Assembly: GCA_017555965.1 (NCBI GenBank)
Contig: JAFZFH010000090.1
Location: 1 to 64,000 of the forward strand
Direction of reading: 5' to 3'
DNA from: Bacteroidales bacterium
GTDB lineage: Bacteria; Bacteroidota; Bacteroidia; Bacteroidales; UBA932
DNA: 64,000 nt
Position 1 is the first letter of the stretch. The number at the start of each line of letters is the position of its first letter. Shown piece by piece: positions 37,225 to 45,506 of the stretch. The notes under the pieces were generated by a model. That model saw only the letters and a program-made list of their open reading frames with translations, had not been told where the DNA came from and made no database searches. The position numbers and the translations under genes are program-made.

Positions 37225-38475
37225 CTATCCGTTGTATTTTCTGAATGCAAGACATCCGTTGTGTCCGCCGAACCCCAATGAATCTGAGATTGCCACTGTG
37301 AGGGCCGCATCTACCGGAACATTTGGAGTATACTGGAGATCACATTCCGGCTCAATTTCATCAAGATTGATGGTCGGAGGAACAATACCGTTCTTAAGAG
37401 CCAATACGGTTGCAACAGCCTCTGCAGCTCCTGCTGCACCAAGAAGATGTCCTATAGACCCCTTGATCGAACTGACATGTGCCTTATATGCTTCATCTCC
37501 AAGGGCAAGCTTGAATGCAGCTGTTTCAGCTACGTCATTGAGCGCCGTACCCGTACCGTGCGCATTGATGTACAGAACATCATCTGAAGTATATCCTGCT
37601 TCATCAAGGGCCTGTCTGATGGCAGCAGCCTGAGTCGCTCCGTCAGGACGAGGAGCCGTAACATGATGAGCATCACATGTATTACCATATCCGCACACTT
37701 CCGCGATGATTTCAGCTCCACGAGCAACTGCATGTTCATATTCTTCAAGAACAAGCATTGCCGCACCTTCAGACATTACAAATCCACCCCTGTTCTTGTT
37801 GAAAGGAAGAGACGCATACTTCGGATCTTCTGCCCGCGAAAGAGCCTTTGCATTTGCGAATCCTGCAATTGCAAGCGGAATGATGGCTGCTTCAGTACCG
37901 CCTGCGATGATGGCATCAGCATAGCCGTGCTTGATTGCACGATATGCCTCTCCAATAGCATGGGTCGATGTCGCACACGCCGTCACTACAGGAAGGCACG
38001 GACCGCATGCATTATTGCGGATTGCAATATTTCCAGCAGCGATATTTGATATCATTGTAGGTATGAGCAGCGGAGAGACCCACTTAGGGCCTTCTGTAAG
38101 AATCTTCTCTGTTTCTCGAGACTGTGTCGAGAAACCTCCGATACCGGAACCGACATAGACTCCATAGCGGGAAGGATCGATATTTCCACCTTCCGACGAG
38201 TCAAGACCAGATTCACGAACTGCCTGCCATGCGGCAGCAACTGCAAAGTTTGTAAATCTGTCCTGCTTTCTGGCGAAGCCAGGTTCGATCCCATATTCGG
38301 CAGGATTGAAGTCCTTCACCTCACCGGCAATCTTTACCGGAAGGTCGTCTGTCGGAATCGAGGTAATGAAATCAATACCGCAGACTCCGTCAAGCAGGTT
38401 CTTCCAATATGTATTCACATCATTTCCGACAGGAGTGATGACACCGGTTCCTGTCACGACAACTCTTCTGTTCAT
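37225..38475 (-). CDS. fabF: 3-oxoacyl-ACP synthase II FabF
   Basis: A 416-residue thiolase-fold condensing enzyme. The catalytic Cys is in VVTACATSTHA, the two His in YINAHGTGT and KGSIGHLLGAAGA, and the GFGGHN end is conserved. It elongates acyl-ACP with malonyl-ACP (EC 2.3.1.179). ATG 38475 (MNRRVVVTG) was chosen over an in-frame TTG four codons up. No acyl carrier protein gene lies upstream, which is unusual for fabF; fabK precedes it by 24 bp. Confidence 0.94.
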   Translation of the reverse strand: MNRRVVVTGTGVITPVGNDVNTYWKNLLDGVCGIDFITSIPTDDLPVKIAGEVKDFNPAEYGIEPGFARKQDRFTNFAVAAAWQAVRESGLDSSEGGNIDPSRYGVYVGSGIGGFSTQSRETEKILTEGPKWVSPLLIPTMISNIAAGNIAIRNNACGPCLPVVTACATSTHAIGEAYRAIKHGYADAIIAGGTEAAIIPLAIAGFANAKALSRAEDPKYASLPFNKNRGGFVMSEGAAMLVLEEYEHAVARGAEIIAEVCGYGNTCDAHHVTAPRPDGATQAAAIRQALDEAGYTSDDVLYINAHGTGTALNDVAETAAFKLALGDEAYKAHVSSIKGSIGHLLGAAGAAEAVATVLALKNGIVPPTINLDEIEPECDLQYTPNVPVDAALTVAISDSLGFGGHNGCLAFRKYNG

Positions 38476-38499
38476 AAATAGGTTCAAGCTAAAGTAACG

Positions 38500-39444
38500 T
38501 TAATTGAATCTCGAAGCGACTTCCCTCATGACCTTCTCAGCTCCAAGAATCAGATCTTCCACAATATTTTTTGCAGGCTCTACGCGCTTTACCATTCCTG
38601 CGCACTCTCCTGCCATATAACTTCCATTTCTGTCTCCTTCCTGCACTGCCTTACGCAAGGCACCGCTTCCGAAGGCCAGGATATCTTCCTGTGATGCAGA
38701 CGGATCTGCCTCCATCTTGGCGAATGTCTTTGAAAACGGAGTCTTCAAAGATCGTACAGGATGGCCGAGCGACTTGCCAGTAACGATTGTCGATATATCT
38801 GTAGCCTTCAATATCTTTTCCTTGTATTCAGGATGGACATTACATTCCTCTGCTGAGAGGAATCTTGTTCCGACCTGTATCGCATCTGCTCCAAGCATGA
38901 ATGCTGCAGCCGCTCCACGTCCGTCACATATTCCACCGGCAGCTATCACCGGTATTTCTACAGCATCAACTACCTGAGGCACCAAGGGCATCGTATGAAG
39001 TTCACCCACATGTCCTCCGGACTCTGCACCTTCAGCCACTACTGCATCCGCACCGGCGGCCTGCATCTTAAGCGCAAGGGCGACGGAGGCTACGACAGGT
39101 ATGACCTTAATACCGGCCTCTTTCCACATAGGCATATATTGGGCCGGCGATCCAGCACCTGTCGTCAAAATCTTCACTCCTTCCTCGACAACCATCTGAG
39201 CCACCTCTGCGGCATTAGGCGCCTGAAGCATTATATTCACACCAAATGGCTTATCAGTCAACTCCTTACACTTACGAATCTCATTTCTTACCGCTTCCGT
39301 ACCGGCATTGATAGAGGATATGAGCCCCAGGCCTCCTGCATTAGAGACAGCAGCAGCAAGAGAGGCATCAGCCACCCAAGCCATACCACCCTGAATTACA
39401 GGATACTGTATTCCGAGCATGTCGCATATTCTGCTCCTGATCAT
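38500..39444 (-). CDS. fabK: Enoyl-ACP reductase II FabK
   Basis: A 314-residue FMN-dependent TIM-barrel protein. It starts with YPVIQGGMAWVADASLAAAVSNAGG and has GAESGGHVGE, VIAAGGICDGRGAAAAFMLGA and VGTRFLSAEEC, the FabK/nitronate monooxygenase signature. The full match to FabK and the neighbouring fabF and fabZ genes favour enoyl-ACP reduction, the last step of each elongation cycle, over nitronate oxidation. It is first in the operon with its own promoter. Confidence 0.9.
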   Translation of the reverse strand: MIRSRICDMLGIQYPVIQGGMAWVADASLAAAVSNAGGLGLISSINAGTEAVRNEIRKCKELTDKPFGVNIMLQAPNAAEVAQMVVEEGVKILTTGAGSPAQYMPMWKEAGIKVIPVVASVALALKMQAAGADAVVAEGAESGGHVGELHTMPLVPQVVDAVEIPVIAAGGICDGRGAAAAFMLGADAIQVGTRFLSAEECNVHPEYKEKILKATDISTIVTGKSLGHPVRSLKTPFSKTFAKMEADPSASQEDILAFGSGALRKAVQEGDRNGSYMAGECAGMVKRVEPAKNIVEDLILGAEKVMREVASRFN

Positions 39445-39466
39445 ATTCTTAACGATTAAAAGTCCG

Positions 39467-39474
39467 CAAATTTA
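39467..39474 (-). promoter_or_regulatory. -7 element for the fabK-fabF-fabZ unit
   Basis: TAAATTTG on the minus strand matches TAnnTTTG, 23 nt before the fabK ATG. Confidence 0.5.
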
Positions 39475-39566
39475 TAAATTTTTCAGAAATAGTAACACAT
39501 TTTACCATTTTAATGAGAAGCCCCATCAAACAAATCCTATACCACAGGTACTCATGACTTATTTTC

Positions 39567-39597
39567 TTGCTATTTGGGGCAAAAATACATACATTTG
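39567..39597 (+). promoter_or_regulatory. Promoter of the LytTR regulator gene
   Basis: TTG (39567-39569) and TACATTTG (39590-39597) are separated by 20 nt, close to the Bacteroidetes -33/-7 spacing. The ATG follows 26 nt later. Confidence 0.5.
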
Positions 39598-39623
39598 TTT
39601 CACTAAAACCTAAAACACACAAG

Positions 39624-40517
39624 ATGATTCTTACCGAGAAGCTCCCCAAATATCTCTTGGGCAAGTACCAGCTTATAGGAACAGTGACGTTCTCTGTACT
39701 GTTTGCTGTAGTATTCCTCAACATATATATCCCGTTCTCCGAAACAGCCTGGTTTGCTCTCGGAGACTCGACCATGTTCCTTCATACCCTGTTTTTCATA
39801 GCAATATCCATCCTGATCCTCATCTGCAGCAGAATGCTGATGTACAGATCCAAGACACATTATGAAATGACGTATCTCGGATATATGTTGTGGTGCATAT
39901 TGGAAATTGTGGCAATCAGCGGATTCTATACCTGGTTCACCACCGATGTTGCAATATTGGAAAAAGGCAGCGAATCCATAGTTTTCATTCGAGCACTCAG
40001 AAACACGTCCATAGCACTCGGACTGCCCTACCTCATTTCAGGTATGTACTTTGCGATCATCGACAAGAACAACACCATCAGGCTCATGAATTATGAGAAT
40101 GTCGTGACAGATGAGACAACAAAGCCTGAGGCACAGAAGCAGAAGATAACACTTTTCGACAATAGCGGAGCTTTGAAGCTTTCCCTTAATCCGGAAAACC
40201 TCTACTATATCGAATCAGACGACAATTATATCAAGGTATGGTACACTGACAGCAAGTGCAACCTCAAGCAATATATTCTCAGGTGTCGTCTAAAAACAGT
40301 AGAAGAGGACTTCAAAGGAAGCCCTCTTGTACGCTGTCATAGAAAATACATTGTAAATCTCAGCAAGGTCAGCATGCTTCGCAAGGAAAGCGACGGCTAT
40401 GTACTTGACCTTGACAATGAAGCGATTCCGCCTATTACAGTGACCAAGACTTATATGGATGCCGTATTGAGCCACTTCACAGAACAGTCACCGCTCCTGG
40501 AGCCGATGGAGGATTAG
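39624..40517 (+). CDS. Membrane-bound LytTR-family DNA-binding regulator
   Basis: A 297-residue protein. Four predicted membrane helices lie in residues 17-150, then a linker, then a C-terminal LytTR domain from about residue 185 (NLYYIESDDNYIKVWY, LVRCHRKYIVNLSKV). There is no receiver domain, so it is not a classical response regulator; the membrane part may sense a signal directly. It is convergent with the SusCD-protease locus, its stop overlapping that of the last gene, and is the only regulator next to the locus. Control of the locus is a guess from position. Confidence 0.85.
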   Translation: MILTEKLPKYLLGKYQLIGTVTFSVLFAVVFLNIYIPFSETAWFALGDSTMFLHTLFFIAISILILICSRMLMYRSKTHYEMTYLGYMLWCILEIVAISGFYTWFTTDVAILEKGSESIVFIRALRNTSIALGLPYLISGMYFAIIDKNNTIRLMNYENVVTDETTKPEAQKQKITLFDNSGALKLSLNPENLYYIESDDNYIKVWYTDSKCNLKQYILRCRLKTVEEDFKGSPLVRCHRKYIVNLSKVSMLRKESDGYVLDLDNEAIPPITVTKTYMDAVLSHFTEQSPLLEPMED

Positions 40518-40523
40518 TCCTCC
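40508..40523. repeat. Hairpin over two overlapping stop codons
   Basis: GGAGGA and TCCTCC flank the 4-nt loop TTAG. The plus-strand TAG and minus-strand TAA stops share two bases in that loop. There is no T tract, so termination activity is uncertain. Confidence 0.5.
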
Positions 40524-40987
40524 ACCTGTGCTGCAGGTATACTGTCAACTCTCTTGAATTCCTGGATGAAAGTTTCATCATCTTTGGCAACCCAGACCAT
40601 TGTAGACGCTGTAAGGCTCTTCACGATATAGCGGTGAGCCCAGTCGCCGCTGTCATGATCATAATTGCCCCTGATCACAGCTCCAAGCTCAACATCAGTA
40701 TCAATATAATATGAGCCTGTGATTACGTGCGGTACATTGTTGAAACTGTCAAGATTCTGGTACATCGTATATGTTCTGTCGTTTCTGACAAAGTTGATAT
40801 AGACGTATGTACCATCAGCGAGTGCTGACTCATTCCACTTCACAAGTTCCCAGCTGCCTGAAATGCTATGGGCAGTAACTTCCAGCTGTGGTTCCTGAGG
40901 CTCAGTCTGCTCATTCTTGTTGCATGACACAGCCAGCAACGATACCGCTGCCAAAGCCACAACCATCATTTTTCTAACTATATTCAT
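40514..40987 (-). CDS. Small lipocalin-like lipoprotein
   Basis: A 157-residue lipoprotein with lipobox VSC (Cys near 22). A mature domain beginning SISGSWELVKWNES resembles the lipocalin-like domains common in Bacteroidetes lipoproteins (GxW-x-L start, then beta strands). No ligand is readable. It is the last gene of the SusCD-protease locus, 11 bp after the DUF1573 gene, and overlaps the convergent LytTR gene by 4 bp. Confidence 0.7.
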   Translation of the reverse strand: MNIVRKMMVVALAAVSLLAVSCNKNEQTEPQEPQLEVTAHSISGSWELVKWNESALADGTYVYINFVRNDRTYTMYQNLDSFNNVPHVITGSYYIDTDVELGAVIRGNYDHDSGDWAHRYIVKSLTASTMVWVAKDDETFIQEFKRVDSIPAAQVED

Positions 40988-40998
40988 AATTCTCTAAA

Positions 40999-41772
40999 TT
41001 ATTCAAATCTTATCTTTACAGTAGATTTTCCGGGAGAAACCCCAAGTCCCTTGAGGATCAGAGGAATCTCATCTCGTATTTCATTTCCGACCGGCTCATA
41101 TGTAAGTACTATCTCAGCTTCACACCCGTCTTCGACGACAGCAGGACGTGTCTCGAACTTCAGTTCATCAGGAAGGAACATCCGCTCACACTCAAGCTTC
41201 ATCTGCTTTCCGCTCTGATTGAGAAATTTCAATATTTCTATTCCTCTTTGTCCCTTACGGAAAACAACCTCTGTGCTTCTCAGGCGAAGGGTTCCCATCT
41301 GGATATGGTATAGACCTGCTTTATCGGAACTGCTCTCGACCTCTACCGAAAAAGTCAGTATGGCTGACGGAGAAGTTCCCGGCCTGGTATAGACAAACAC
41401 CTTATGTTCAAAGCGTCCCAGATGTCCTTTAGGGTCATACCTCACTGTCAGGACTGTCTTCTCACCTGGCTTCAGAGTCGTCTGTCCTACATTTGCGGTA
41501 AAGCATGAGCATGTGGTCTGAAGTCTCAGAACGTTTATCTCGTCTGTTCCTGCATTAGTCATCTCATATCTGAAAACCTTCGGAGAATCATCCTCCTTCA
41601 TAGGTGCGGCCTTGATATGTCTGGTATCAAATTCCAGAGTCAAGGAGTCATCTGACAGACGCGGAGAATCCACTGCTTCAAGCTTCTCCCTCGGCAAAAT
41701 CTTTATCTGCGCATGGGCCGGCAAAACCATTCCCAGGACGCAGAAAATGAATATGATTGCCGAAGGTCTCAT
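40999..41772 (-). CDS. DUF1573-domain exported protein
   Basis: A 257-residue protein with a signal peptide (ends near PAHAQ, residue 22). An Ig-like DUF1573 domain at about residues 60-150 includes the hallmark TTCSCFTANVGQTTLKPGEK. A second, similar beta domain follows. DUF1573 proteins are widespread in Bacteroidetes and of unknown function. ATG 41772 lies 2 nt after the S8 peptidase TAA, so translation is probably coupled; the in-frame TTG at 41784 would overlap that gene. Confidence 0.8.
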   Translation of the reverse strand: MRPSAIIFIFCVLGMVLPAHAQIKILPREKLEAVDSPRLSDDSLTLEFDTRHIKAAPMKEDDSPKVFRYEMTNAGTDEINVLRLQTTCSCFTANVGQTTLKPGEKTVLTVRYDPKGHLGRFEHKVFVYTRPGTSPSAILTFSVEVESSSDKAGLYHIQMGTLRLRSTEVVFRKGQRGIEILKFLNQSGKQMKLECERMFLPDELKFETRPAVVEDGCEAEIVLTYEPVGNEIRDEIPLILKGLGVSPGKSTVKIRFE

Positions 41773-41774
41773 CT

Positions 41775-43835
41775 TTAAAGCCAACCGTTACCGTTTGCAG
41801 TGTTTCTTACAGTAATCGTAAAGTTAAATACCTCGCCGCTGTCTGACTTGATGGAAGCCGCTGTCTGTCCGGCCTTCTTACCATGGAAGACGAGCTTGTT
41901 GCCATCTTCAGTGCATGAAGCGATCTCAGAATCTGAGACAGTCACAGTATACTTGCTGCCTCCATTCTTGAAATACATGGATGGATTAATGGTCACGTTA
42001 CTGTCAAGAGCGACATAAATGTTAGGGAAGGTCATGTCTACTCCAGCTCCAGCAATAGCCTGAAGGAATGCATATGCATCGACCTGTCCGCTACCCATCT
42101 GACCTCTGTAATTCTTGAGATCCATGCTTGAAAGATGGACATCACCAAGATCTGCGACAAACTTATAATAGAGCTTAGGAGTATCAAGGTCCCAATACTG
42201 CTCAATAGGGCGGGCAGTGCTGTGGAGGAGATTCTTCACATCCTCTGCCTTTACATGCTTATGGAGCTTTGCTGCGTATGAAAGTCCCAATGCGACCACT
42301 CCGGAAACATGAGGACAAGCCATTGATGTTCCCTCCATGTAACCGTATCCTGCAAGATCACCTGCTGTTCCTGTCACATTGTATGGAAGAGTAGAAAGTA
42401 CGCAACCGATTGAACCGGCATTAGGGCCTTCACCATACTCATAGTAGTAGTCCTGATCACCGCCTGGAGCGCTGATCGTAGTACCCTTACCATAGTTTGA
42501 ATAAACAGCCGGAGTGTAGTCACCGGCTGTAGCCGCAACAGCCACATAGTCAGGATATGCTGCAGGATAACTTGCTGCTGGAGCATACTCGTTACCACCG
42601 GCAAAGACAATGATACCTCCGTCGATCACCCCATCAGGAGATCCTGCATTGTGAACGAAGTAGTCCAATGCCTTGTACTCAAGGACATTTGATGACTTCC
42701 ACTCATCGTCATCAGAGAACTGAGGAGTCCAGTCATATGGATTCGCGGCACCTGAAATATATCCCCAGCTGCACTGGAGCACAACTGCGCCGTTGTCAGC
42801 GGCATACTTGATGGCACGGACCTCATCAAGAACGGTTCCTGCAAGACTGCCTGAGAAGATCTGACAAGACATGATCTTCACACCAGGATTCTCCTCAGTA
42901 CCACCGGCAATCGAAGAGATACCTACACCATTGTTGTTTGTTGCAGCAATCACACCTGCAACATGAGTTCCGTGTCCTGTATCATATCTTCCGTTTGTTG
43001 ATATGACTCCGCTGCCGGCAGCAAAATTATATCCGTATACATCACCGTCATAACCGTTGCCGTCGTTATCATCAGTCGAGCGCCAGATTTCATCTTCGTT
43101 CACCCACATGCTTCCCCTGAGGTCAGGATGGAACACATCGACACCTTCGTCGAGGACTGCCACGATGATCGAAGGGTCGCCGGTACAGAGATCCCACGCT
43201 TTCTCCACATTTACATCTGCACCTGCGACAAACTTTGTCTCAGCGAGGTCACCGTTATTGACCATATGCCACTGAAGGCCGAGATGAGGATCATTATACT
43301 TCGCCTGCTTTGCAGAAGTTCTCATCAGCTTCAAATCTGCAGCGCTGAGTGGAGTCGCTTTCTTTTCTGAAGATCTCTTGAGAGTACGGTTGAATTCCAC
43401 GCGGCTTACTTCGCCAAGACGTGAAAGATCAGCCGCCACCTTCTCAACAGGATGCTCGTCTGAGAAACGTACTACATACCAAAGATGAAGACCTTCCTCA
43501 CGAGCCTTAGCCTCTGATCGCTTATCTACAGGGAAGACTCTCTCAATCTGATATCCCTCAACGAGATCAAGAATCTCATCAACAGAGAGGACACCGGTTC
43601 TGGATGCTGCAGAATCACCCGACTTGGTAATAAGTCCAGCCTCATCGAGAATTTCGCTTACACCCTCGTCAAAACGTACAAGAAGTTCTCCTGCTACAGC
43701 ACCTTCGCTTACCGGAGAAACCTTCTCCGGCTCATTCAGATTGCCTGTCACAGGCTCTTCGATCGAACAAGCTGAAAGTCCGGCAGCCATCACTGCAGCA
43801 AAGACAATTGTTCTATATATATTCTTCATATGCAT
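41775..43835 (-). CDS. S8 (subtilisin-like) serine protease lipoprotein
   Basis: A 686-residue lipoprotein. Lipobox LSAC has Cys23, followed by an inhibitor-like propeptide region (about 45-155). The peptidase S8 domain has an intact triad: Asp229 in AVLDEGVD, His288 in GHGTHVAG and Ser504 in GTSMACPHVSG, with oxyanion Asn415. The C-terminal ~90 residues form an Ig-like beta domain. Attachment through the lipid would place it on the outer membrane, facing in or out. It belongs to the SusCD locus by tight spacing (12 bp upstream, 2 bp downstream), so it probably supplies peptides to the importer. The start may instead be the ATG at 43829. Confidence 0.92.
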   Translation of the reverse strand: MHMKNIYRTIVFAAVMAAGLSACSIEEPVTGNLNEPEKVSPVSEGAVAGELLVRFDEGVSEILDEAGLITKSGDSAASRTGVLSVDEILDLVEGYQIERVFPVDKRSEAKAREEGLHLWYVVRFSDEHPVEKVAADLSRLGEVSRVEFNRTLKRSSEKKATPLSAADLKLMRTSAKQAKYNDPHLGLQWHMVNNGDLAETKFVAGADVNVEKAWDLCTGDPSIIVAVLDEGVDVFHPDLRGSMWVNEDEIWRSTDDNDGNGYDGDVYGYNFAAGSGVISTNGRYDTGHGTHVAGVIAATNNNGVGISSIAGGTEENPGVKIMSCQIFSGSLAGTVLDEVRAIKYAADNGAVVLQCSWGYISGAANPYDWTPQFSDDDEWKSSNVLEYKALDYFVHNAGSPDGVIDGGIIVFAGGNEYAPAASYPAAYPDYVAVAATAGDYTPAVYSNYGKGTTISAPGGDQDYYYEYGEGPNAGSIGCVLSTLPYNVTGTAGDLAGYGYMEGTSMACPHVSGVVALGLSYAAKLHKHVKAEDVKNLLHSTARPIEQYWDLDTPKLYYKFVADLGDVHLSSMDLKNYRGQMGSGQVDAYAFLQAIAGAGVDMTFPNIYVALDSNVTINPSMYFKNGGSKYTVTVSDSEIASCTEDGNKLVFHGKKAGQTAASIKSDSGEVFNFTITVRNTANGNGWL

Positions 43836-43847
43836 TATTCTTCCTGT

Positions 43848-45488
43848 TTAAAGATTTGCCGGATTATATTTCTTCTTTCTATAATGTTCGTAATAGTAAT
43901 CCAGATTTGCAGGCTCATTGTCAAATCCTGCAGAAGTACCGTATGATGTCTTGCCCTCCTGCATGAAGACAAGTGATGACGGATACCAGAGGTCAAGCTT
44001 AGGATGGTAAAGAAGCCAGTCCGGAAGCGTACCGTGGAGACGGTTGAGGTTGATTGCAAAAAAATCCGTATTCGGAAGGATCTTTGGCATTCCGATAAGG
44101 ATTGACGGAAGCGTATCGCATGCATTCACCTCCTCTGCTGTCCACTTAGGGAAAGACGGATCGTTCTCAAAATCAGGAATAGTTCCCTCAAGATAGTTCA
44201 CAGAAAGTCTGAGAGTATCAAGATTGTCCCACATGAGAAGTCTCTTAGGGAAAGTCTTGTTTCCTGCATCATCAACATCCATAGCCTCGAAGAAACCACC
44301 GAAATTCTTCTTGGTAGTATTGCTGAGGTCATAGATTGTATTACGCATACATGAGTTCATGATCAGAGCTGTAAGCTTAGGGAAGTTCTCCGGTGTAAGT
44401 ACATCCGGAACATCCTGGAAGTTGTTGCTGCTGAGGTCAAGATACTCAAGATTCTTGAGATTCTTGAATGAAGTCGGCAATGTCGAAAGTCCGTATGCAC
44501 CGATTGTAAGCTTGCGGAGATTCTCGAGTTCGCAGATATGTTCGCCCGGATCGACATCAAGAAGGAAGGTATTTGTATTACCGAAGAAATAGAGTTCCTC
44601 TGCTGCAGTAAGATACTTCACCTGGAAAGGAATTCCCTCCTTGGTTCCGAACATATAAAATTCCGCCTTCTTGACACGTCCCTTGTTCTCTCCTGACTGC
44701 CATACTTCAACACCTTCCCAGAACTCCATTCTTTCAGAAGTCTCATATTCTGTCCAGCAGCCCAATGCCCTGCTGATTGCGATAAGTGCCAGAGAGTCGC
44801 CCTTCACACCAATCTCAATATCCTCAGCCGCATCCTGAACAATCTTAAGGTCATGCTTTACAGCAGGAACCACATCATCGCTCTTCGGATTGAACTTGAT
44901 GAGAGCCTCTCGTCCTTCAGGATTGAAGTTGATGTTCCATTTGAAGTTGACAGTGACATTTCTTGGTCTTGCACCTCTGTCGAGATTGAGCTCAGGAAGA
45001 GTGTATGAAAGCCAGTCTGATGAACCTTCAGGAAGAACAACCTCAAAAGGTACGTTTGTATTTACCTTTACATTGAAGTTACGCTCATTCAATGAAGCAT
45101 AGCTTTCAAGCGACACTTCAGGCTCAGACACTGTAATCTGATAATCAAAACCGTCCTGCTTGACAGTAAAGTCCTTTCTGTCTTTAGTCACCTGGTTCTC
45201 AATTCTGACAACTGCCTCACGGGAAGTTACGGCAAGAGCCGAGTCGATGATGATCTTACACTCTACAGATCCGACACCATTTGCAGGAGAAACTGTCACC
45301 CATGGCTCCTGGACTGTTGCAATCCAGTTGTCATCGGATGATACATTGATATGCTTTACTCCACCCTCAGGTCCGATTTCGATCAGATTCGTATCTAGAT
45401 CGAAGTCAACATTCTGCTGAGGAACACATGCGAGGATCGAAACAAATGCAACGCACAAAATTGATATTCTGTAAATTATATTCTTCAT
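43848..45488 (-). CDS. BACON and leucine-rich-repeat lipoprotein
   Basis: A 546-residue lipoprotein (lipobox ILAC, Cys near 21). Two BACON-like Ig domains occupy about residues 30-225 (IEIGPEGGVKHINVSSDDNW; WVTVSPANGVG; FTVKQDGF). A degenerate LRR array follows (LRKLTIGAYGLSTLPTSFKNL, LEYLDLSSNNFQDVP, LDTLRLSVNYLEGTIPDF). BACON domains are common in surface proteins of Bacteroidetes and LRRs usually bind proteins. GGAGG lies directly before ATG 45497 and nine nt before ATG 45488, so 45488 is preferred. A surface binding role in the locus is inferred. Confidence 0.8.
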   Translation of the reverse strand: MKNIIYRISILCVAFVSILACVPQQNVDFDLDTNLIEIGPEGGVKHINVSSDDNWIATVQEPWVTVSPANGVGSVECKIIIDSALAVTSREAVVRIENQVTKDRKDFTVKQDGFDYQITVSEPEVSLESYASLNERNFNVKVNTNVPFEVVLPEGSSDWLSYTLPELNLDRGARPRNVTVNFKWNINFNPEGREALIKFNPKSDDVVPAVKHDLKIVQDAAEDIEIGVKGDSLALIAISRALGCWTEYETSERMEFWEGVEVWQSGENKGRVKKAEFYMFGTKEGIPFQVKYLTAAEELYFFGNTNTFLLDVDPGEHICELENLRKLTIGAYGLSTLPTSFKNLKNLEYLDLSSNNFQDVPDVLTPENFPKLTALIMNSCMRNTIYDLSNTTKKNFGGFFEAMDVDDAGNKTFPKRLLMWDNLDTLRLSVNYLEGTIPDFENDPSFPKWTAEEVNACDTLPSILIGMPKILPNTDFFAINLNRLHGTLPDWLLYHPKLDLWYPSSLVFMQEGKTSYGTSAGFDNEPANLDYYYEHYRKKKYNPANL

Positions 45489-45506
45489 TTTCTTCATCCT
45501 CCATCA

